Of a stretch of DNA of 24,823 nucleotides, positions 9,060 to 18,130 are shown piece by piece. The stretch's first letter is position 1, and each line of letters begins with the position of its first letter. The stretch covers positions 60,855 to 85,677 of the forward strand of contig BFEA01000870.1 of assembly GCA_003427395.1 (NCBI GenBank), given 5' to 3'. This DNA is from Chara braunii. Its lineage: Eukaryota; Streptophyta; Charophyceae; Charales; Characeae. The notes below the pieces were generated by a model, which saw only the letters and a program-made list of their open reading frames with translations, was not told the DNA's origin and did no database searches. The position numbers and the translations under genes were made by a program.

Positions 9060-10003
9060 AAAGAACCCCCAAACCATTTCCGAAAACCCCCCAAATAGTC
9101 CCTACCAAATCACTACCAATCCGAAGAATCACCAGACAGCCCCTAACAACAGCCCAAGCAAAGATCAACCCTCCACCCAAAAAGGAAACCGGGTCGCCGT
9201 CCACAACAAAGTCGAACGACCGAATGAAACGATCACTGGACGTACACTACATAAAGCCTACCACGAACACTCGCACTACCGGTCCGTCTCCTAGCCGCGA
9301 CCGCACCCTTTGCACTAAACCTCGAAAGGACCCCGCCAAACCTCATTCGACGTTCACGACATTTCCCAAAAAAACGACAGACAGAAAACGACAAAAGACA
9401 ATCGCGGTAGGTGCAGCCTCTGGCTGCGAATACCACGTTTCTGAAAAAAATGGCGGGGAAATGTACTGGTGATTTCAACGTCCAACGGTAATAGGCCCCC
9501 TTGTGACGTTCAACCTCACGCCCTGTGCTGTCTTCCGGTCGGAGTGGTAAAATACACAGACTAGGCCATGAAAGAACAACAAAATGGGGTGTGCCAAGGA
9601 TTTTGGAAAAAATTGGGTGTGGGGACACAAACGGAACTGAAATCCTCCTTGCGGTTCCAGTGTAGTGAGAACTGGCCATAACCGCGTAGGAAGGAAATAG
9701 CGTGCGCCGCTTTCAAACGTTTGTTTAATCCAAAAAGTATATTTGAAGTTCCATGTGAGCTACTCATTGTCTTTTCGAACGGAAAGGCGAGGGTGAGAAC
9801 TCGTTTTCGAATTAAGTCCCGACGTCGTTTGTTACAAAACTTAGAATCCGACGTGGATGGCCTCAGTCTGGTTGCTTTTTCCTTGTGTTTGTCCTCGCCA
9901 CGTGTCTAGTAATGAAACCACTTTTCCCGATAACGCAATCGGTACACAGAGTGTTGGGCCAATGAGGTGTCACAGCCATCCACGGGATGACAATCAACTC
10001 GTT

Positions 10004-10005
<2 letters not shown>
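9060..10005. other. Unassigned interval
   Basis: A plus-strand frame open from about 8981 to 9472 (163 codons, Thr/Pro/Lys-rich) and a minus-strand frame at 9233-9679 overlap on opposite strands. Neither shows a domain or typical composition. I see no repeat or RNA gene and leave the stretch unassigned. Confidence 0.4.

Positions 10006-10052
<47 letters not shown>
10006..10052. repeat. Poly-T tract (47 bp)
   Basis: Uninterrupted T run. It may be the tail of a minus-strand retroposon, but no body is recognised to its right. Confidence 0.95.
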
Positions 10053-10055
<3 letters not shown>

Positions 10056-10059
10056 TTTA

Positions 10060-10720
10060 GAAATGAAAATTGTTATGTTACCAGTAGCTCTAAGCTCGGC
10101 AAGGCTCGACATACTGGTAGCAGGAGGTTGAGATTGATAGTTGGACGAGGTACTGTATGCGCCTCGCTCCACTACTCTACACTCCCGAAGTTTCCTGAGT
10201 AACGCCTCACTCCACTTACTCTTGCAACTCATGACAACAACCTTCGAGAGCTGTCAGAAAGCGCTCTCGAAGGGCACTCTCAATTTGTATAGAGTTCACA
10301 ACCTGAAACGCTCGACCTGGCGCGCTGGACTGGATTGTCGCGATTTCACATGGTGACGGCGCACTGGGTAGTGGCGTGAGCTGCCGGTGAGTGGTGGGGG
10401 GGTGGAGTGCATGGCGAGGGAGTAAGGGATGGTGGCTACGATATTGGAGTGCGGCGCCGTCTCCTGTGCAGGCAAGATAGAGGATGATTGATTGGTTTGG
10501 TGGGCATGGAAGAGGTTTGTCGGGTGACTCCATATGGGTAGGAGGGCTACTTTCCCCTTTTCCTCAACAGTATGGTAAGTATAAGATTAGTAAGGCTCGA
10601 ATCTCCTGTGACGACTCACTAACGGGTTTGGCGAGGAGGTGCCGCAATGTTTTCGTTCCTTCTAGGGGGATTGAAGATGGCCGTTGTAGTTTTCAGTGCT
10701 AGTATTATCATAGAGCCTAG
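10060..10720. other. Unassigned GC-balanced interval
   Basis: Overlapping short frames on both strands; none has a recognisable motif. No RNA gene or repeat noticed. Confidence 0.4.
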
Positions 10721-10849
10721 TGGCTAGCAATGGGAGGGAGGGTGTCTCTCCTCCCCTGAAGACGGTGGGGTAGGGTTTGAGGGGGAAAAGGTAAGTTCGG
10801 GTTGTTGAGGAAGTGGGGACAGAGGTTTTATGGATAGTTTTAGGATCCG

Positions 10850-10996
10850 AGTCCTGCACATGAGTGGATCGGTCAACTCACACTTAAAAAGTACTAATAA
10901 TCTACTCAATTGCTCTAATTCATCTTTAGAGTTGTCTGATGTTGATGATTGATTGGAAAGACGAATCTTAATCTTGTTTTTGCTGTGAATTTTCAA
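10850..10996 (-). other. Possible coding remnant, unrecognised
   Basis: The minus-strand frame starting at 10996 reads MKIHSKNKIKIRLSNQSS then SKDELEQLSRLLVLFKCELT, which has plausible amphipathic protein texture. It lies in a locally AT-rich patch (about 10870-11330) whose other minus-strand frames also give short sensible pieces (for example DEDHPRWKLNYRKNGLTSEQ near 11.18 kb). This suggests a fragmented coding segment of unknown family. Weak evidence. Confidence 0.2.
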
Positions 10997-11401
10997 ACGC
11001 TATTCTGATTTCTAAATTTACATGACGAAATTCTTGTTGTGTATCCAAAAGGTAACAACCTAAATTTTGATCTTTTTGACTGCTTCTGAAATAACTTCTA
11101 GAAAAACTTCAAGTAGAGGTTCATAAATCAGATTTTTGCTCTGATGTCAAACCATTCTTTCGATAATTCAACTTCCAACGTGGATGATCTTCATCTGTAT
11201 TCCATTTCTTAAATTTTTTGTTGTCTTTATTTGAAACTACTTGATTTTTCTCTTGACTCTGATATTATAATCAGTAATTTTTAAATCTATGATCACAATA
11301 GTATGTCACCGTTAGCTTGTTATGGTTCCTGAGGAGTTTCAGTCTTGTCGTTAGTTGCGGGCCATGAGTTTTGAGGATGCATCGGTGGGGGGGGACAATT
11401 T

Positions 11402-11530
11402 TTGGTTGGTGATATGGCGTCTTGCTGTCGAGGAGGGCTAGCTAGTGGGATTGGATTAGGGTATAGCCGCAACTCGGATGGTGGCTTATCTATTATTAGT
11501 CTTGTCGGAGAGAGGTTGGTGGTTAGTGGG
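11402..11530 (+). repeat. Dispersed repeat, copy 1 of 3 (diverged)
   Basis: The sequence with GGCTAGCTAGTGGGATTGG, GGGTATAGCCGCAACTCGGA and GTCTTGTCGGAG corresponds in order to the repeats at about 13.15-13.27 kb and 13.34-13.44 kb. It is the most diverged of the three. Confidence 0.5.
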
Positions 11531-11596
11531 GGGGTTGGTGATGTTTTTTTTTTGGGTGAGGGCATTTACCTGACTTCTTCTTTCTCCTCTTCTTGT

Positions 11597-12110
11597 GAAC
11601 TATGGGTGGAGGAGGTCTGCTCGTTGTGAGAGGAGGAGGAGTGAAGGACAAGTGTGTGGGCGCGTCTGCTTTTCGTATCCTCTGAACTATGCGGTGAAGG
11701 AGGTCGGCTCGTCAGGGGATGAAGAAGAGTAGGGGGTTGGAGGGAAGAGGGAGGATGTTTTTTCTGATAGTCTCTGGCCCGTAAAACTGTCTACTGTTTT
11801 TTTATCTTCTGAACTATGTGGTGGAGGAGGTCGGCTCGTCAGAAGATGATGAAGAGTAGGGGGCTTTAAGGAATAGTAGGTTGGTACTTAGAGATCTTGT
11901 TATTCCCTCTTCAAAATGGGCTGACGTCTGCAGAGTTGTTTAGTCATGGGGTAATAACTTTTATCTTGCGAACTATGTGGTGGAGGAGGCCGGCTCGTCG
12001 TGAGATGAAGAATACCGTTGTACGTTGTCGACCATTGAGCTCATTCTTCTTCTTCTGTTTAGTTGCTGAACTATGTGGTGGAGAGGTCGGCTCGTCGCCA
12101 GAAGAAAATG
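11597..12110 (+). repeat. Five interspersed copies of a GAACTATGTGGTGGAGGAGG repeat
   Basis: Copies begin at 11597, 11684, 11811, 11970 and 12068. Each has a pyrimidine-rich lead-in (often TATCTTCT), the core GAACTATGYGGTGGAGGAGG, then TCGGCTCGTC and a GATGAAGAAGAG-like tail. Spacing is irregular (87, 127, 159 and 98 bp), so this is not a simple tandem satellite. Reading frames are not maintained from copy to copy. Confidence 0.75.
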
Positions 12111-12249
12111 GGAGGAGAGAGAGAGTTTAGCAAGGATACACGGTGGCAGGGTAAGTAGTATAGGTGACAAAAAACAATTATGCGTGACGTTGGTTGGATG
12201 GAAAAGGAAGGAGATGGTAGACTCGAAGTAGTTGGTACTCTAGTTTTTG

Positions 12250-12435
12250 TCTAAATTCACTTGACCGGTGCTGGGGTGTTGCCCTGTAACCTGCTGATGC
12301 AGGAGCGTGAGGCCTGGTAGAGAGATCTAGGGATGGTTTGGGGTGGGCATTCCACATGATAATCAAGAGTTGTTGTTGGGACGACGCTGACCGGAACTGG
12401 GGTGAGTTGTGTTGCCATGTAACCCAACAGGATCA
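12250..12435. repeat. Two-copy imperfect direct repeat
   Basis: TTGACCGGTGCTGGGGTGTTGCC...TGTAACC around 12261-12295 recurs as CTGACCGGAACTGGGGTGAG...TTGCCATGTAACC around 12387-12425, about 127 bp apart. It overlaps the 3' part of the minus-strand gag-like remnant. Confidence 0.6.
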
Positions 12436-12875
12436 ATTTCTCCTGTAACGAAGGAAGGGCCACCTGATTCCATTTCTTCGGGGGACGGTCTCCATTCCAC
12501 TATTTCCGGTTGTTCGTTCGATGGGCGGATGGTTCCCATCATTCCCAACCCTAGGTAGCCCAGCAAGATGTACTGATCAAGCGGGATAAGTTCCAAAACG
12601 TTATTGGTGGTAACCATCGCACTCCCCCTTCCTTCGGTCTCCTCAACCATCGTGCCTACTTTTCCTGGTCCGTTGGCCACTAGTGTTGTTGCCACGAGGG
12701 CGACTCCTGCCCGGACCTGCACCGGTCGGTTGAGGCAGTCCCGTGCTAAGTGTTCGGGCTGGTGACACGTGTAACGAACTCCTAGATTAGTTGCCGCACC
12801 GCCCACAGCCTGAGCGTAGGCTGCTGCTTGTGTTATAGGCGCAGCTCGGACGGCAATAGGGCGCATCGATCGCAT
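12363..12875 (-). pseudogene. Decayed retroelement Gag fragment with damaged CCHC knuckle
   Basis: A 170-codon minus-strand frame carries RYTCHQPEHLARDCLNRP about 30 residues from the start. The canonical nucleocapsid zinc knuckle is C-x2-C-x4-H-x4-C. The second Cys, His and last Cys are correctly spaced, but the first Cys position is Arg (CGT) and the usual Gly before His is Glu. It most resembles the CYTCxQPGHLARDC type of plant and algal Ty3/gypsy Gag. No protease or reverse transcriptase follows, and the downstream sequence is a short direct repeat. Probably a dead Gag remnant. The exact start is arbitrary. Confidence 0.5.
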
Positions 12876-13120
12876 CAGGGATTCTATTCGGGCATTATGC
12901 TCACGTTGTTCTTTCTTGCTTTCTTATGTGGTGGTGTGAGACCTGGAAGAGCTTGGCAGGGAGTAAGACAGTGTTGGAAAACTTTGGAAGAGTTTGTTAG
13001 GGGTCTCGAGGGTTTTGGAGCATTTGTAGGACCTCTGCAGTCTATTCCCATGCTTCCCGAATTACTGCAAGTGTGCTCAAACGGTTTTTCAGCCAAAGCC
13101 GAGTAAGGGCCCCAGGATCT

Positions 13121-13229
13121 TAAAAAAAGAGATCGAGGTGAGTGGGAGAAGGAGATGGTGGGATATCATTCGTCCTACTAGTGAGGGGGCGAGCTGGTAG
13201 GATGGGAATAGGGTATAGCAGCAGCGGAG
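13121..13229 (+). repeat. Dispersed repeat, copy 2 of 3
   Basis: Shares with 13323-13428 the blocks GAGGTGAGTG, AGATGGTGGGATATCA, CGTCCTACTAGTGAGG and AGGATGG-AATAGGGTA-AGCAGCGG, with about 85% identity by eye. The offset of about 202 bp makes this a local duplication. Confidence 0.8.
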
Positions 13230-13322
13230 ATGGTGACTCTGCTGCAGTAAGTCTTGCCGGAGTGGGGTACAGGGGATTGATAGGGGGTGTCTGAGCTATT
13301 TCTGAATTGTGCATATGTTTTT

Positions 13323-13428
13323 GTTCTAAAAAGAAGAGGTGAGTGAGAGAAGTAGATGGTGGGATATCAAGCGTCCTACTAGTGAGGCTAGCTTGTAGGA
13401 TGGAAATAGGGTACAACAGCAGCGGTGT
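13323..13428 (+). repeat. Dispersed repeat, copy 3 of 3
   Basis: Partner of the copy starting near 13121, slightly shorter through loss of bases between ACTAGTGAGG and AGCTTGTAGG. The hairpin-rich region starts at its 3' end. Confidence 0.8.
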
Positions 13429-13449
13429 CGAGCGCATCGGTCCGACACC
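13424..13449. repeat. Hairpin, 7-bp perfect stem
   Basis: GGTGTCG pairs with CGACACC across a 12-base loop. It is the first of a long series of strong hairpins that continues to about 22.36 kb. Confidence 0.7.
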
Positions 13450-13970
13450 ACATCACGGCAGCGTGGGACCCTCCCGGCCACGTGACGCAGGAGTCGGTTT
13501 AAATCCTTCGTCGCACATAATACATGTGGAGCTTCCTTAAGCCGCTCCGGCCGAGTGCGCCAGCCATACCTCTCGCGAGCCCCTACGACAGGATAGGACC
13601 TACGCGAGGCACGACTTACCTACACCTTACGGGAGTTGTCACCTCCCTTCGGTGGGTGTATCCCCGCCGAGCTACCAGTCCACAGTACGAAAGCTAATCA
13701 GTTGCAATCGCAGAGGTGGACCAGCCGCGGGCGTTTTTCGTTCGCCGTAGCATAGGGGGTATGCACGGTAATACGTCTCTATCGCACTCGCACGCGAACC
13801 GGCATCATGAGGGGCTAAGGCCCAAGCGCGACTCGTCGTCGGTCGACTAGGACGCATCCCATACACCACGCGCACACCACTTACGAACACAAAAATAAAA
13901 CACACACACACACATACGAAAAAACACAACACAAACAACGCGAGAACGTTCCTAGCCCCTCGGTAGTCAA

Positions 13971-14070
13971 CCCATAACTTTTCGATGCGGAAATCAGATA
14001 GGCGTCGCGCGCGAGCCGTAATATAAAACCGCACGGACGCAGGGCTGACTCATATCGACCCGCAATGCAA
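13971..14070 (+). repeat. ~100-bp diverged direct repeat, copy 1
   Basis: Shares an ordered set of blocks with 14548-14651: CCCATAACTTTT, GGCG-cGTCGCGCG, TAATATAAA-CCGC, a GGG(C)T-A-GTCTCATA-like block and CAATGC. TAATATAAAACCGC resembles a TATA element, so an LTR-type promoter is possible but unproven. Confidence 0.65.
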
Positions 14071-14269
14071 GCGTACGCAAGCTGGCGCAGTGATGGCGTA
14101 CTATGGAGTACCCATACTCACACAGTCCTCGTTAATCTCGAGGGCCTCATTCGACACTCAAGTGTCGGCTAACACGCGCCTTGAGGGTTAATCTCTCGAC
14201 GTTGGACAACCGCCATGCGCGGTTGAAGACCACACACCCTCTTCTGCACCTTATGCAAAGCGGGTGGTA

Positions 14270-14360
14270 CACAGGTCTATACCTGTGGTGGTAGTCGTCT
14301 CTTATGGCCCTAGGGGTAATTCCTCCCCGGGCCTGGGTGAAAGTCAAGGGGTTTGACTTT
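14270..14360. repeat. Two strong hairpins
   Basis: CACAGGT/ACCTGTG (14270-14276 with 14281-14287, 4-base loop) and AAAGTCAA/TTGACTTT (14340-14347 with 14353-14360, 5-base loop) are both perfect. Confidence 0.8.
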
Positions 14361-14547
14361 GACAGCTGCCACGGACTACAACGTCCAACCATAAAAATAT
14401 CTAAGAAGCAAGGGATGAAGAATAGGTCGATGGTTCCCCTGCCTAACAAATAAAGTCATAGCCCTGGGGTACCCTCCCCCTTTCGCGCGGTATTGGCGGT
14501 CTGTAGTAATCCCAAACATTCGTCCATGTGAGCCGATCCCTTTTGAT

Positions 14548-14651
14548 CCCATAACTTTTAAACACTAGGGCGGCGAAACGTCGCGCGAGTGACTCTAATA
14601 TAAAGCCGCGCAGCTGCGGGTCAGTCTCATACCAACCAACAATGCCAACCT
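14548..14651 (+). repeat. ~100-bp diverged direct repeat, copy 2
   Basis: Second copy of the repeat near 13.97 kb, about 577 bp away in the same orientation, with the TATA-like TAATATAAAGCCGC retained. Confidence 0.65.
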
Positions 14652-14679
14652 TACGTGGTAATCGCGGCTCCGGCCTCGC

Positions 14680-14755
14680 GATATTGAATGGCTGAAGGAT
14701 TATATCGTGAGGGGTTACCCCACACGATATTGAACGGCTGAAGGACATGCCGTTC
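14680..14755. repeat. Compound hairpin with flanking ATATTGAAYGGCTGAAGGA duplication
   Basis: ATATCGTG (14702-14709) pairs perfectly with CACGATAT (14723-14730), enclosing an A/A mismatch and GGGG-TTA-CCCC. ATATTGAATGGCTGAAGGA just upstream is repeated as ATATTGAACGGCTGAAGGA immediately after the stem. The second copy starts another hairpin, GAACGGC/GCCGTTC (14732-14738 with 14749-14755). Confidence 0.8.
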
Positions 14756-14861
14756 GGCCCTCGCAACATTTCCGTCTTCAGGGTGGGGTGCCTTGATGGG
14801 CAAAGCGAATAGGATCTGCGCGAGGGAAAATCTCTCCCCTGCAGAACCTAGGGCTTGGGAT

Positions 14862-14876
14862 GTCCTTGACAAGGAC
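14862..14876. repeat. Hairpin GTCCTT-gac-AAGGAC
   Basis: Perfect 6-bp stem with a 3-base loop. Confidence 0.7.
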
Positions 14877-15034
14877 CTTGAATCCCGACCCTGGACCAAC
14901 GTCCCACTAAGAGAATCCTCAAGAAGCAAAGCAAAATACCAGGAAGGGTCTTCCCTATGCCTCTCAGTTATAACCTCTGAGTAGGCTCTTAGTATGAGGC
15001 CCCTTGCTCATGCAGACATTCACCCCCAGTACAC

Positions 15035-15036
<2 letters not shown>

Positions 15037-15127
<91 letters not shown>

Positions 15128-15128
15128 N

Positions 15129-15217
<89 letters not shown>
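15037..15217. repeat. (AT)n microsatellite, 181 bp
   Basis: About 90 AT units with one N at 15128. It is self-complementary and likely to be collapsed or mis-sized in assembly. Tyr/Ile open frames across it are artefacts. Confidence 0.98.
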
Positions 15218-15220
<3 letters not shown>

Positions 15221-15239
15221 GGGCAAGTATGTGACGATC

Positions 15240-15600
15240 ACTTCTCACAGGCTCACTGGGGTCCCTCATAATTGTACGTATATATGTGATCGCAGACAAC
15301 CAAATCCAGAATTTTATTCACAGCACATACCTGCAATCACATCCACGAGCCAAATCAAAAGCCCACGCACTACACGGAGTCAACCCCAACCATCCTCGAC
15401 GCTCATACCCCTCGCTTTAGCCATGCAAGCCCCAAACCTCCTGTCCAACCTACCTTATTTAAAAACTCAGTACCTTCGTTAAATGACCATTCAATAAAAG
15501 TCCGGGTGAAACCACAATGAAACAATGAAAATCACCAGGGCTAAAGCCTTTTAGGTTGAGTGTGTAGGGTGAGTTGGAACTGAGTCGTAAACCAATGCAT
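15240..15600. other. Unassigned interval
   Basis: No supported gene or repeat apart from short self-complementary words such as GGGCTAAAGCC. The 83-codon plus-strand frame shows no motif. Confidence 0.4.
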
Positions 15601-15611
15601 CGTCAACCGAC

Positions 15612-15630
15612 CTGTTATCAGCGATAACAG
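15612..15630. repeat. Hairpin CTGTTATC-agc-GATAACAG
   Basis: Perfect 8-bp stem with a 3-base loop. Confidence 0.85.
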
Positions 15631-15894
15631 ATGATGACCCTCAAGGGATCAACCTAAATCTGATCCTGAACTTGAATCAGACGATCAAGAGGGCCTGTAA
15701 CACATGACAGGGCAAAGTCTCAGGCTAAAACTATAAGTTCATGTATAACAATCTCAATATCGTGATCTCACCCAAATCATCCTAGTTAACTACGTCTAAG
15801 CCTACCTCCAAGCAATATGGTAAAATCTTCCCTTAGTCAAAGTGGACTTATCTAATCTCCATCTATCAAAACATAATCGATCTTTTCTAAACTA

Positions 15895-16640
15895 AAAAAG
15901 TTTCGGCAGCGCTTCCCGTATGAAAAGTGTCTTTCCAGAATTTATATAAGTCTGGATATGAAAGCAGAAATAATTTCTAACTCCGGAAAGTCAAAATTAT
16001 GTCTAACTTCCTGAAATGGCAGAAATTTGGGCAGCACTCCCTTTACAAAGGTACACTTCCCAGATCTATACTAAGTCAGATATGGAAGCAGAAATGATTC
16101 CTACCTCTGGAAAGTCAAAATTATGTCTAACTTCCTGAACTAGCAGAAATTTGGGCAGCACTCCCTTTAAAAAGGGAGACTTCCCAGATTTATACTAAGT
16201 CAGATACGAACTCGAAAGACAGTTCGAGCTCAACTTTAGACAGAATTTAACTTACTCCTTAATTTTGTAAAAATTTCGGCAGCACTTCCTCTAGAAAAGT
16301 GTTATTCCAAAATTTGTACAAGGCTAAGTCCAGAATTTGAAAGTAACTTTGACTTCCCAAAGTTCTATTTTGTCTAACTTCTTGAATTAACAAAAATTTA
16401 GGCAGCACTCCCTTTAGATTGGGAGACTTCCCAGATTTTAACTAAGTCAGATAAGAGAAAGACAAAGTTGAATTTTTGATAAGTCAAAATTCAACTAACT
16501 CCTTGGATTTGTAGAAATTTCGGCAGCGCTTCCCATAGAGAAAGTAACTTGCAAAGATTTATACAAAGCCAAGTATAAGAAAATATCTCAGAAAAAGCAA
16601 GAATTGACCTAAGTAAAAAAAATTATTATAGAAAATGCAG
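15895..16640 (+). repeat. Six-copy ~124-bp tandem repeat with a variable hairpin
   Basis: Unit cores TTT(C/G/A)GGCAGCRCTYCC start near 15901, 16026, 16150, 16274, 16397 and 16518. Units also share CCAGA-TTTATA-TAAGTCAGAT and (in the first half) AAAGTCAAAATTATGTCTAACTTCCTGAA. Two subtypes occur: CGGCAGCRCTTCC (copies 1, 4 and 6) and (G/A)GGCAGCACTCCC (copies 2, 3 and 5). After the core each unit can fold: CTCCCTTT/AAAGGGAG in copy 3, CTCCC/GGGAG in copy 5, CACTT/AAGTG in copy 4, CGCTT/AAGTG with a G-U pair in copy 1, CCTTT/AAAGG in copy 2, and only weakly in copy 6. No coding frame is maintained. Confidence 0.85.
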
Positions 16641-16855
16641 GAATTGACACTAACTCCTATGGCTCTAGCACGTGGCGAGCAACTAAAGCAACTACCTATA
16701 ATACTGAACCCAAACAAACTAGCCATCCTACTCAGTCACATGTAAACCAAACCACGAATGTAAGTACTCTCACCATCCCAAGTTCATTCCATATAGATAG
16801 TTTATGAATCTTTTAAGTCATTGACCCCTTATTTCCCTCTTACATAAGACATAGA

Positions 16856-17221
16856 GCTGGACCATTCGCCATGGAAACAATGCCCAACTTGCCTTTTAGA
16901 TATACACGAACAGGTTGCACAACTACTTCTCTCTTCTTTTGGGCATATGACTAGGTCATTCGCCATGGAAACAATGTTTAGCCTTAGACCAGAAATCCTC
17001 CCTCAGAATAAACAAGAACTTAAACTTCTTCAATCAGGCAAACCCCCAGAGTTAGCCAGAGCAACCAGGCCATTCACCATGGAAACAATGCCTGGTTCCC
17101 CAGAAAACAACTAAATAAACACAGCAACCAGGCCATTCATCATGGAAACAATGTCTGGTCCTTCAGAAAACAGTCAAATAAACACAGCCCTGAGCCATTC
17201 ACCATGGAAACAATGCTCAGG
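16856..17221 (+). repeat. Five hairpin repeats with conserved CATTCRCCATGGAAACAATG core
   Basis: Copies lie at 16856-16888, 16951-16981, 17063-17097, 17127-17159 and 17189-17221. Each has CATT, an invariant-like loop (CRCCATGGAAAC, one copy with CATCATGGAAAC) and AATG, so CATT/AATG form the inner stem. A single unpaired base then separates a copy-specific outer stem: TGG/CCCA, CTAGG/TTTAG, AACCAGG/CCTGGTT, ACCAGG/TCTGGT and CCTGAG/CTCAGG. Both arms change together between copies. There is no conserved reading frame through the array. Confidence 0.9.
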
Positions 17222-17934
17222 CTTTGGTTGACCCTTTCAAACGCATGCAAGACTACCTTCCTCCCACCTTCCCCCAGTTTATCCCTTTGTCTGCTTTCAA
17301 CCAAAATAAAAAAGAAACTTAGACTTCACTCTCACACGTTCCTTTCATTCAGTCTGATTGGGTCCTGAAGAGAAAGCAAAAACCATAGGGACAACCTTAT
17401 GCATACAACAATCATACTGCAGGGGGATAAACAAACATGGGTGGTAGTAGGTTGTACAGATGGAAATGGTTTACCTGACGATTCCTTGCCTCCAGAACTC
17501 CTCCTGAGTTCCGGCAGAGCTCCCGCAATCGGTGGGTGGACTCCCCACAGAGTCTTGACGCGGACCTACGGGTTGCAATCCCGCCTGCCGCCTTCCTCTC
17601 GTAACCAAGGACTAGACTGAGACTTAGAAGGGTAGAAAGAGATACATTTGAGACTCTCTGATCCAAAAATGGTACTCTCAGTCTCGCAAGAGAGAGCCTT
17701 GTAATCTTGGATTGCCTAAGGGCCCCACAATCGCGGCCAATGTGACAGCTTGGTCAATGCAGTCCAACTGCTAAAGTTGCCTCTCTTGCCAAGCCTTCAA
17801 TCTGCAACATCACCCTCCCGCCCTTGAGGCTAGTCTTTCCTTCCAGTCCCGATACCTCTGCCCAGTTCAAATCCTTGCTACACAGCAGTTTATAACAGTT
17901 TTGCCAGCAATAGCAGTAGTGTACAGCGCTGGTC

Positions 17935-18068
17935 AGCAGCAATAGTAGCAGTCCACCCACAGCAGTAGTAGCAGTACGCCTTGCAGCAGTAACAGTCCGC
18001 CTACAACAGCAGTAACAGTCCGCCTTGCAGCAGTAACAGTCTGCCTACAGCAGCAGTAGCAGTCCGCC
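17935..18068 (+). repeat. CAGCAGTARCAGTCCGCC minisatellite
   Basis: About five units of 22-24 bp built from CAGCAGTA(A/G)CAGTCYGCCT with TTG or ACA linkers, preceded by looser CAG/TAG repeats from about 17881. No maintained frame. Confidence 0.85.
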
Positions 18069-18130
18069 GTTCACGGTCCACTGTCCACAGTTCATTGCCC
18101 ACTGGGAAGAGCAGCGCCTCGGTCACATGG

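Noticed and set aside
8981-9472. 163-codon plus-strand frame
   Set aside because: Composition (Thr/Pro/Lys-rich) follows the local A/C-rich DNA, there is no motif, and a minus-strand frame overlaps it. Not supported as a gene.
9233-9679. 148-codon minus-strand frame
   Set aside because: No recognisable motif and it overlaps the plus-strand frame; probably chance.
13460-13520. GGTTTAAATCC as a decayed B box with a weak A-box match upstream
   Set aside because: Two mismatches in the B box and no supporting cloverleaf or second copy with better boxes.
14964-15299. Tyr/Ile repeat open frames on both strands
   Set aside because: They are translations of the (AT)n tract.
17568-17582. CGGGTTGCAATCCCG, a T-arm/B-box look-alike
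   Set aside because: No A box, acceptor stem or anticodon arm could be matched upstream at tRNA distance.
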